6,441 nucleotides of DNA from Lentisphaeria bacterium. Lineage in GTDB: Bacteria; Verrucomicrobiota; Lentisphaeria; Oligosphaerales; Oligosphaeraceae. Below the pieces are notes generated by a model that was given only the letters and a program-made list of their open reading frames with translations, had not been told where the DNA came from and did no database searches. The position numbers and the translations under genes were made by a program. Positions 1 through 4,819 of this stretch are shown here, piece after piece; position 1 is the first letter of the stretch; each line of letters begins with the position of its first letter. Location: the NCBI GenBank assembly GCA_016287975.1, contig JAEEXV010000411.1:1-6441 (forward strand), given 5' to 3'.

Positions 1-512
1 AGGTCTGGCGAGTAGACGCAGAAGATCGGGCGCGCCTTCTCGTCCATCGCGGCGCAGAAGGCCTTGAGCCAGACCGCGCCAGGGCGGTCGGTCTGGTTGA
101 GGCCGTATGCGCACTGCGGCCATTCGGAGGAGCCGATGCCCATCGCGGCGCCCATCAGCTCATCGGAATACGACCACGACCGCCCCACCCAGATGTTCGC
201 CCCCACCCCCTGCGTCGCGTAGTATTCCTGCGCCCGCGCCGCGCTGCGCGCGCCGTAGACGATCTCAGGCGCGACCACCACGCGGATCGGCGAGCCGTCA
301 GGCTGGCGCACATTCTTCAGCACCAGGTCATAGACCTTCTCCACCATGCGCCAAGTGCGCTCCAGATTGTCGTCGTAGGCGCCGCGGCGCCCGTCCGCGA
401 CGGGCGTAATCGCGATGGTCGGGATCTGGCCCAGCACCTTCTTGTCCGCCTGCTGGAACGAACGCGGGGTCTTGGCTAACTTCGCAAAATCGGGACGGGA
501 TTGCTCTTTCAT
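1..512 (-). CDS. fucI: L-fucose isomerase family protein, N-terminal part (runs off left edge)
   Basis: This is the first 170 codons plus two bases of a gene read leftwards from an ATG at 512-510, open to the window edge. FucI interconverts L-fucose and L-fuculose (and D-arabinose and D-ribulose) with a divalent metal in the cytoplasm, the first step of fucose breakdown. I recognise it from remembered similarity to E. coli FucI. TPVADGRR (residues 36-43) matches the N-terminal PVIDGRR block. [20 protein letters not shown] (97-116) matches the VGLTITVTPCWCYG region, and [15 protein letters not shown] (138-152) matches FNGTERPGAVYLAAA. The family is about 590 residues, so only the N-terminal domain is seen; the metal-binding and catalytic residues lie outside the window. 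The DGRR block sits about 23 residues further in than in E. coli, so there is a short N-terminal extension. An AAGG ribosome site lies 6 bases before the ATG (519-522). A related sugar isomerase of the same fold is possible. Confidence 0.88.
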   Translation of the reverse strand, partial: MKEQSRPDFAKLAKTPRSFQQADKKVLGQIPTIAITPVADGRRGAYDDNLERTWRMVEKVYDLVLKNVRQPDGSPIRVVVAPEIVYGARSAARAQEYYATQGVGANIWVGRSWSYSDELMGAAMGIGSSEWPQCAYGLNQTDRPGAVWLKAFCAAMDEKARPIFCVYSPD

Positions 513-518
513 GGCGTG

Positions 519-530
519 CCTTGTCTCTCC
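519..530 (-). promoter_or_regulatory. Ribosome binding site of fucI
   Basis: Read on the minus strand, the sequence GGAGAGACAAGG ends 6 bases before the ATG at 512. The AAGG end is at good Shine-Dalgarno spacing; the GGAG part is about 14 bases away and less likely to be used. An ATG at 532-530 just upstream is in another frame and meets a stop after seven codons, so it does not compete as the gene start. Confidence 0.55.
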
Positions 531-567
531 ATTGTGGATTGTCCCCCTCCGAAAACGAAACAACACG

Positions 568-573
568 AATATA
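568..573 (-). promoter_or_regulatory. Possible -10 box for fucI
   Basis: On the minus strand TATATT occupies 573-568, about 55 bases upstream of the fucI start, inside a locally AT-rich patch of an otherwise GC-rich region. No good -35 hexamer lies 16-18 bases further upstream (CGACGC at the 17-base position), so either an activator assists or the box is accidental. It is the best candidate promoter for fucI within the divergent region. Confidence 0.3.
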
Positions 574-617
574 CACCACAAATCCCGCCTGCGTCGGCCA
601 TTCCAGCGCTTTCCTGG

Positions 618-664
618 AAAAAAACGCCATCGCCATTTGAAAATCTGCGGAGAAGGCTTATCTT
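618..664 (+). promoter_or_regulatory. Likely promoter of tRNA-Ser, with A-tract upstream element
   Basis: TTGAAA (637-642) and TATCTT (659-664) are separated by 16 bases and resemble sigma-70 -35 and -10 boxes. A run of seven A (618-624) lies about 47-53 bases upstream of the predicted start near 671, where UP elements that bind the RNA polymerase alpha subunit are found on strong stable-RNA promoters. Transcription would begin about 22 bases before the mature tRNA end, leaving a short leader for processing. The whole segment is AT-rich compared with its surroundings. The motif match is by eye. Confidence 0.5.
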
Positions 665-692
665 ATGCAGACTTTCCACCCGATGATTTCTC

Positions 693-780
693 GGAGAGAT
701 GTCAGAGTGGTCGATTGAGCAGCACTGGAAATGCTGTCTACCGCAAGGTAGCTTGGGTTCGAATCCCAATCTCTCCGCCA
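693..780 (+). tRNA. tRNA-Ser (anticodon GGA), CCA encoded
   Basis: A complete 88-base class II tRNA. The acceptor stem pairs GGAGAGA (693-699) with TCTCTCC (770-776), all seven pairs intact. It is followed by discriminator G777, typical of serine tRNAs, and a genomically encoded CCA (778-780). The anticodon stem CAGCA/TGCTG (720-724 with 732-736) encloses loop CTGGAAA, so the anticodon GGA is at 727-729 and reads the serine codons UCC and UCU. The long variable arm CTACC-GCAA-GGTAG (738-751 region) is diagnostic of Ser/Leu/Tyr-type tRNAs. The T arm is TTGGG-TTCGAAT-CCCAA (753-769). It appears to be a single-gene unit, with its own promoter upstream and a terminator seven bases downstream. Confidence 0.97.
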
Positions 781-786
781 TGTGCC

Positions 787-820
787 AGTCCTGGACCGTC
801 AACGGTCCAGGACTTTTTTT
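787..820 (+). terminator. Rho-independent terminator after tRNA-Ser
   Basis: A perfect 11-bp stem, GTCCTGGACCG (788-798) with CGGTCCAGGAC (803-813), closes a TCAA loop and is followed by seven T (814-820); A787 can extend the stem by pairing with T814. It starts seven bases after the tRNA CCA end, so it should end the tRNA transcript and insulate the downstream ceramidase-like gene from tRNA promoter read-through. Confidence 0.93.
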
Positions 821-879
821 ATGCCGTAGCCGTCTCCGCCAGCGGACGCGAAGCAGACGCCAGATTTTCCCGCCGTCCC

Positions 880-907
880 CGCGATGGGGATTATATTTCG
901 CATCGCG
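880..907 (+). promoter_or_regulatory. Candidate promoter/operator of the ceramidase-like gene
   Basis: TATATT (892-897), about 40 bases before the ATG at 938, is the only -10-like box between the tRNA terminator and the gene. It is flanked by a seven-base inverted repeat, CGCGATG (880-886) and CATCGCG (901-907), spaced by 14 bases. A palindrome enclosing a -10 box is the usual geometry of a repressor operator. No convincing -35 is present: TTTTCC ends 21 bases before the -10. A seven-base palindrome can arise by chance in GC-rich DNA, so the operator reading is an inference. Confidence 0.35.
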
Positions 908-925
908 CCTGTTCCACCACCATTC

Positions 926-933
926 AGAGAGGT
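926..933 (+). promoter_or_regulatory. Ribosome binding site that fixes the start of the ceramidase-like gene
   Basis: AGAGAGGT, with its GAGAGG core ending 5 bases before the ATG at 938, is one of the two best Shine-Dalgarno sites in the window. It selects 938 over the in-frame ATG at 884, which would add 18 residues without a ribosome site or family similarity. Confidence 0.7.
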
Positions 934-937
934 CACC

Positions 938-2323
938 ATGAAAATCCAGTTCGGCTACGCCGTCCGCACCATCAATCCGCAGGTCCCGTGTTCGCTGGCG
1001 GGCTATTTCAACCAGCGCCCGTGGAATCGGGTGCTGGACGACATCGAGGTGCGCGCCGTCGTCCTGAAGGACGGGGAGGCGTGCGCGGCGCTGCTGAGCT
1101 TCGACCTGGTGACCATCCCGCACACGCTCTGCGAGGAGATCCGCGCGGCGGTCATCGCGAGCGGCGTGCCAGGCGTCACGCGGGAGAACCTGATGCTGAC
1201 TGCCATCCACACCCACACGGCGCCGATGGTCCACTCCTCCAACGCAGGCTTCAACCCCGACTACATCCCGTATCTCGTCGGGCGCAGCGTGGAGGCCCTG
1301 CAGGAAGCCGTCGCGAACCTCCACGAGGGCGAGGCGCTGCACGGGCAGACCCGCGACGGACGCTTCCTCTTCAACCGACGCTACTGGATGAAGGACGGAG
1401 GCGTCACCACCAACCCAGGCAAACTCAACCCAGGCATCGTGCGCCCCGAAGGCGAAATCGACCCCGACATCCCGATGCTGGCCTTCGCCGTGGACGGCAA
1501 AGTCGAACTGCTGATCACCAGCGCCGTCAACCACTCCGACACCATCGGCGGCAACGGCGTCTCCGCCGACTGGCCTGGCTTCTACCACCGCGCCGTCGAA
1601 AAGGCCACGGGCATCCGCCTCGTCGTCCCGCTGATCGGCGCCGAGGGCAACATCAACCATTTCGACGTCTCCACCGACGCGAACCAGACCTGCTATGCCG
1701 AAGCCGAGCGCATCGGCACGGGGCTGGCCGAGACCGTCGTCGCGCACCTCGCCAAGCCCGACGCCCTCCGCCCCGTGCGGGGCAACGGCCTCAAGACGCT
1801 CTTCGGCATCGCCGAGGTCCTGCCGCGCCGCCTCAGCCCCCAGGAGGTCGCCGACGCGCGGGCCGTCGTGGCCAAATACCCCGACCTGGAAATCGGCGCG
1901 GACATCACCCTCACCAGCGAGGATCTCGCCAAAGGCGCCCCCGTCGTCCTCAAATACTTCGCGCAGGAACTGCTGAAACTCAACGAAGACCACGAGACGC
2001 GCAGGTTCTTCCTGACGGGCTTCGCCCTCGGGGACGACGCCGTCATCGCCTCCCTCCCCAGCGAGCCGTTCACCGAAATCGGGCTGGAACTCCGCAAGGG
2101 CGTCTTCGGCGGCCGCACCTGCCTCGTCGGCGCCCTCGCCAACGGAACTGGCTGCGACCACCTCGCAGGCGGCTACATCCCCAACGCCTGGAACTTCGGG
2201 CGCGGCGGCTACGAGACCGCCCCGCGCTCCAACCGCGTCGAACCAGCCGCCGCCGAAAAACTCCTCGCGGCATGGCGCCGCCTCGCCGCCCGGCTGCAAC
2301 CGTCCGCCAATTCGGCATTATAG
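938..2323 (+). CDS. Neutral/alkaline non-lysosomal ceramidase-like hydrolase, probably cytoplasmic
   Basis: This 461-residue protein matches the alkaline/neutral ceramidase N-terminal domain family, zinc amidases that split the N-acyl bond of ceramide; many bacterial members have unknown substrates. Visible motifs are AIHTHTAP (89-96), corresponding to the zinc-site HTHSGP; NHSD (198-201) followed by SADWPG (209-214); GAEGNIN (234-240); PSEPFTEIG (374-382); GGYIPN (411-416); and GGYE (423-426). By family analogy H91 or H93, H199, E376 and Y413 are the likely metal ligands. It is shorter than secreted ceramidases (about 650 residues), lacks their C-terminal domain and has no signal peptide, so it probably acts in the cytoplasm. 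It opens the rightward gene run, 56 bases before the rubredoxin gene, and faces away from fucI. The start rests on the GAGAGG site and on [15 protein letters not shown], where similarity begins. The fold is clear; ceramide as substrate is not. Confidence 0.82.
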   Translation: MKIQFGYAVRTINPQVPCSLAGYFNQRPWNRVLDDIEVRAVVLKDGEACAALLSFDLVTIPHTLCEEIRAAVIASGVPGVTRENLMLTAIHTHTAPMVHSSNAGFNPDYIPYLVGRSVEALQEAVANLHEGEALHGQTRDGRFLFNRRYWMKDGGVTTNPGKLNPGIVRPEGEIDPDIPMLAFAVDGKVELLITSAVNHSDTIGGNGVSADWPGFYHRAVEKATGIRLVVPLIGAEGNINHFDVSTDANQTCYAEAERIGTGLAETVVAHLAKPDALRPVRGNGLKTLFGIAEVLPRRLSPQEVADARAVVAKYPDLEIGADITLTSEDLAKGAPVVLKYFAQELLKLNEDHETRRFFLTGFALGDDAVIASLPSEPFTEIGLELRKGVFGGRTCLVGALANGTGCDHLAGGYIPNAWNFGRGGYETAPRSNRVEPAAAEKLLAAWRRLAARLQPSANSAL

Positions 2324-2324
2324 T
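2319..2324 (+). promoter_or_regulatory. Weak -10-like box before the rubredoxin gene
   Basis: TATAGT overlaps the TAG stop of the preceding gene and lies about 55 bases before the rubredoxin ATG. The only upstream partner is a poor CTGCAA (2294-2299) at 19-base spacing. The 56-base gap shows no hairpin or T-run. This could be an internal promoter, or rubredoxin may simply be co-transcribed from upstream. Confidence 0.2.
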
Positions 2325-2379
2325 TTGCCATTCGCATCTGGAGGGGGACTCAACCCACCAAAACAAGAGAAACCACGCC

Positions 2380-2556
2380 ATGTCCGACGACAAGAACCAG
2401 AAATACGTCTGCTCCGTGTGCGGATACGTCTACGACCCCGCCAAGGGCGATCCCGACCACGGCATCGCCCCTGGCACCGCCTTCGCCGACCTCCCCGAAG
2501 ACTGGGCCTGCCCTGACTGCGGCGTCGCCAAGAGCGACTTCGAGCCAGAGGCGTAG
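2380..2556 (+). CDS. Rubredoxin
   Basis: This 58-residue protein is a classic small rubredoxin, a cytoplasmic one-electron carrier with a single iron held by four cysteines. The ligands are C11 and C14 in CSVCGY and C44 and C47 in DWACPDCG. The usual fold residues GYVYDP (15-20), [11 protein letters not shown] (23-33), F35 and LPEDW (38-42) are all present, and the length matches the 52-60 residue norm. A longer in-frame reading from upstream has no similarity. The ribosome site is weak (AGAG about 10 bases upstream of the ATG). It lies 36 bases before an FAD/NAD(P)-binding reductase gene, a natural electron donor. Rubredoxins commonly feed oxygen or superoxide reductases in anaerobes, or alkane hydroxylases in aerobes; no such partner is in the window. 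Confidence 0.97.
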   Translation: MSDDKNQKYVCSVCGYVYDPAKGDPDHGIAPGTAFADLPEDWACPDCGVAKSDFEPEA

Positions 2557-2579
2557 CCGCCGCCTTCCCCCCACCACCC

Positions 2580-2584
2580 AGGAG
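2580..2584 (+). promoter_or_regulatory. Ribosome binding site of the reductase gene
   Basis: AGGAG sits 8 bases before the ATG at 2593, in an otherwise C-rich, purine-poor gap. It is the strongest Shine-Dalgarno match in the window and confirms the start. Confidence 0.75.
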
Positions 2585-2592
2585 CCCGCACC

Positions 2593-3342
2593 ATGCCCGA
2601 AGCCACCCCCGCCGCGCCCCGCGAAGTCCGCGTCCGCCTGGCCGCCAGCGTCCCGCTGACCGCCGACATCCGCCTGATCCGCGTCAAGGCCATCGAGCCC
2701 GCCGCCTTCGGCCCCATGCCCGCGGGCGCCTGGATGCAATGGCGAATCCCCGCCCCAGACGGCACCATCCTCCGACGCTGCTTCTCCATCGCCTCAGGCC
2801 CCGCCGACAGCGATTCCATGGAGTTCATCATCCGCCGCAATCCCGAGGGCCTCGGCACCCAGTGGATCTTCGAAAAGGCCGCCATCGGCGACGAAGTCAC
2901 CCTCTTCGGCCCCAACGGACGATTCCGCCTCCAGGACAACGACGAACCCGCCGTCATGGTCGCGGGCGGCAGCGGCCTCTCCGCCATCCGAAGCCTCCTC
3001 TTCGCGCTCAGGGACAGCGGACGCCGCAAGCCCGTCACCCTCTTCTTCGGCGCCACCTGCCGCGCCCAGCTCTACCTGCTCGACGAACTCGAGGCCTTCA
3101 CCCGCTCCATCCCCCGCCTCCGCTTCATCCCCGCCCTCTCCCGCCCCGAACCCGACGACGCCTGGGACGGCGAGACCGGGCGCATCACCGAGGTGCTCGA
3201 CCGCCTCGTCCCCGAAGGCGTCCACGAGGCATATCTCTGCGGCTCCCCTGGAATGCTCGAGGCCTGCGTCGCCATGCTCGCCCCGCACGGCATCCCCGCC
3301 GACCGCGTCTATTTCGACAAGTTCATCCCCTCCAAAAAGTAA
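2593..3342 (+). CDS. FAD/NAD(P)-binding oxidoreductase (ferredoxin-NADP reductase fold), candidate rubredoxin reductase
   Basis: This 249-residue flavoprotein has the two-domain ferredoxin reductase fold. The FAD-binding barrel carries RRCFSIAS (61-68), the R-x-[YF]-S motif that binds FAD. The NAD(P)-binding domain carries VMVAGGSGLSAI (121-132), the glycine-rich pyrophosphate loop; FFGA (151-154); LSRP (182-185); and YLCGSPGMLEA (214-224). It ends in VYFDKF (239-244), with an aromatic residue near the end as in reductases of aromatic dioxygenases. There is no fused [2Fe-2S] ferredoxin domain at either end (no CxxxxCxxC), so the electron acceptor must be a separate protein. The rubredoxin gene 36 bases upstream is the obvious candidate, suggesting NAD(P)H to FAD to rubredoxin flow. 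This is inference: known rubredoxin reductases of Pseudomonas type belong to another fold (pyridine-nucleotide-disulphide type). The next gene starts 5 bases after the stop. Confidence 0.88.
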   Translation: MPEATPAAPREVRVRLAASVPLTADIRLIRVKAIEPAAFGPMPAGAWMQWRIPAPDGTILRRCFSIASGPADSDSMEFIIRRNPEGLGTQWIFEKAAIGDEVTLFGPNGRFRLQDNDEPAVMVAGGSGLSAIRSLLFALRDSGRRKPVTLFFGATCRAQLYLLDELEAFTRSIPRLRFIPALSRPEPDDAWDGETGRITEVLDRLVPEGVHEAYLCGSPGMLEACVAMLAPHGIPADRVYFDKFIPSKK

Positions 3343-3347
3343 CCGCC

Positions 3348-3653
3348 ATGAGAAAGCCCATCGGATGGATTGACCGCACCTGGCCAGGAGGACGGCGCGA
3401 AGTCCGCGTCGAGTTCTTCGCGGGAGACCTGCGCTGGCGTTTCCGCACCCCGCAGGACGAGGAATGGCAGGACGGCGAGCCCACCGAGGACAACTGGAAC
3501 GACCTCGAGGCGAAAATCCGCGAACTCATCCAGCGCGGGCATCTCTACGACCGCGAACTCACCCTCGTCCAGCAGCGGCGCCCCGGCGGCAATCCCGCCC
3601 CCGTCTCGCCCCGCGTCTCCCAGCAGAAGCAACTCAAGGTCAGCCGCGGCTGA
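3348..3653 (+). CDS. Hypothetical 101-residue protein, coupled to the reductase gene
   Basis: I do not recognise this family. The 101-residue protein starts 5 bases after the reductase stop, which suggests translational coupling; the only ribosome-site candidate is AAAAAG within the end of the reductase gene. Residues 1-35 look like two or three beta strands rich in aromatic and arginine residues (WIDRTWPGGRR, VRVEFF, LRWRF). Residues 46-63 (TEDNWNDLEAKIRELIQR) look like an amphipathic helix. Residues 75-101 form a basic, Pro/Gln/Ser-rich, probably disordered tail. There are no cysteines, membrane segment or signal peptide. Third codon positions are strongly GC-rich as in the neighbours, supporting a real gene. 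Its position suggests a link to the rubredoxin/reductase pair, but a role in RNA or ribosome biology with the next two genes is equally possible. Confidence 0.72.
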   Translation: MRKPIGWIDRTWPGGRREVRVEFFAGDLRWRFRTPQDEEWQDGEPTEDNWNDLEAKIRELIQRGHLYDRELTLVQQRRPGGNPAPVSPRVSQQKQLKVSRG

Positions 3654-3701
3654 TCCCCACGCGCCGTCCCGTCCCCCGCAACCCCCGCTCTTTGTCCCAT
3701 C

Positions 3702-4817
3702 ATGGAATTCTACGTCTCCGCCGCCCCTGGCACCGAAGCGGTGCTGCAAGATGAAATCTGCGACCTCGGCATCCGCTCCGCACGCCTCAATTCAGGCGGC
3801 ATCCCGTTCCAGGGAACCTGGCTCGACGCATGGCGCGTCTGCCTCTACTCCCGCATCGGACAGCGCGTGATGCTCGTCCTCGGGCGCTTCCCCGCCGAAA
3901 CCATCGACGACCTCTACAACGGCGCCAAAGCCCTCCCCTGGGAACTCTATCTCACCCCCAGCCAGACCCTCGCCTGCGCCGCGTTCGCACACGAATCCAC
4001 TGGACAGAACCCCGACTTCGTCACCGTCCGCCTCAAGGACGCCATCGTCGACCGCCAGCGCGAGAAGTTCGGCGACAACCGCTCCGACATCGACAAGGAA
4101 AACCCCGACGTGCGCGCCTTCCTCTACTGGGGCCGCGGCAAGGGCACCGTCTATCTCGACATGTCTGGCGAACCTCTCTTCAAGCGCGGCTACCGCGTCT
4201 CTGGCGGCGAAGCGCCCATCAAGGAGACCCTCGCCGCCGCCATCCTGCGCCTCGCCGACTGGGACGGACGCGCGCCGCTGCTCGACCCCATGTGCGGCTC
4301 TGGCACGCTCCTCATCGAGGGCGCCATGTGGGCCGCCAACATCGCCCCTGGCATCTTCCGCGAGCGCTTCGGCTTCGAGCGCTGGGCGAACTTCGACGAA
4401 GGCGCCGCCGCCGCCATGCAGCGCCTGCGCGGGCAGTGCCGCCGCGAGGCCAACTTCCCCCTGCCCCGCATCACTGGATGCGACCTCGACCCGCAGGTGC
4501 TCGAAACCGCCGCCCTCAATGCCAGGAACGCTGGCCTCGCAGGCAAGATCTCCTTCCGCCAGGTCCCCCTGCGCGAACTGCGCGGGGACGGCATCCGACG
4601 CCTCGTCGTCACCAACCCGCCCTACGGCGTGCGCCTGGACGCGGACAATTCGCTCTACCAGGAACTCGGCACCGCCATTCGGCGGCTGAAGAACTGCCGC
4701 GTCGCGGTGCTCGCTGGCTCGCCCAAGTGCATTTCAGGCATCCACCTCCCCCCGGCGGCGAAATTCCCCCTCAAGAACGGCAACATCGACTGCCAGCTCA
4801 CCATCTACGAAATCTGA
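3702..4817 (+). CDS. rlmL: THUMP-domain class I SAM-dependent RNA methyltransferase (RlmL N-terminal half / YpsC type)
   Basis: This 371-residue protein is the stand-alone form of the N-terminal half of E. coli RlmL, which makes N2-methylguanine 2445 in 23S rRNA; Bacillus YpsC has the same build. Residues 1-55 form a ferredoxin-like lead, and about 60-155 a THUMP RNA-binding domain ending in VYLDMSGEPLFKRGYR (150-165), the typical hinge into the methyltransferase. The catalytic domain shows LLDPMCGSGTLLIEGAM (193-209) for SAM binding, ITGCDLDP (257-264) and the active-site NPPYG (305-309). The length fits the 370-390 residue family, and the fused RlmK half of the E. coli protein is absent. 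No Shine-Dalgarno site precedes the ATG: the 48-base gap is C-rich and nearly purine-free. The next gene begins 2 bases after the stop. The exact target base is inferred from the family. Confidence 0.9.
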   Translation: MEFYVSAAPGTEAVLQDEICDLGIRSARLNSGGIPFQGTWLDAWRVCLYSRIGQRVMLVLGRFPAETIDDLYNGAKALPWELYLTPSQTLACAAFAHESTGQNPDFVTVRLKDAIVDRQREKFGDNRSDIDKENPDVRAFLYWGRGKGTVYLDMSGEPLFKRGYRVSGGEAPIKETLAAAILRLADWDGRAPLLDPMCGSGTLLIEGAMWAANIAPGIFRERFGFERWANFDEGAAAAMQRLRGQCRREANFPLPRITGCDLDPQVLETAALNARNAGLAGKISFRQVPLRELRGDGIRRLVVTNPPYGVRLDADNSLYQELGTAIRRLKNCRVAVLAGSPKCISGIHLPPAAKFPLKNGNIDCQLTIYEI

Positions 4818-4819
4818 CG

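Noticed and set aside
601..624. Hairpin TTCCAG/CTGGAA followed by an A-run as a terminator
   Set aside because: On the plus strand the tail is A, not T. On the minus strand the T-run precedes the hairpin. Neither strand gives a terminator; the A-run better fits an upstream promoter element.
693..780. tRNA gene as a mobile-element attachment site
   Set aside because: No repeat of the tRNA 3' end elsewhere in the window and no integrase gene nearby.
884..937. Earlier in-frame ATG for the ceramidase-like gene
   Set aside because: No ribosome site, falls in the candidate promoter, and the 18 added residues do not form a signal peptide or match the family.
509..2299. A 596-codon open frame on the minus strand opposite the ceramidase-like gene
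   Set aside because: Low-complexity Gly/Ala/Asp/Val-rich translation typical of the antisense of a GC-rich gene, no recognisable domain, and it crosses the tRNA and terminator.
415..2556. A 713-codon open frame on the plus strand running over the tRNA and ceramidase-like gene, ending in the rubredoxin sequence
   Set aside because: It runs through a tRNA, a terminator and the leader, and its middle is an Arg/Pro-rich shadow frame. Only the last 58 codons, which have their own ATG at 2380, are a real gene.
2739..3347. Upstream in-frame extension of the 101-residue protein across the reductase gene
   Set aside because: The extension is an Arg/Pro/His shadow of the reductase. The ATG at 3348, just after the reductase stop, is the natural start.
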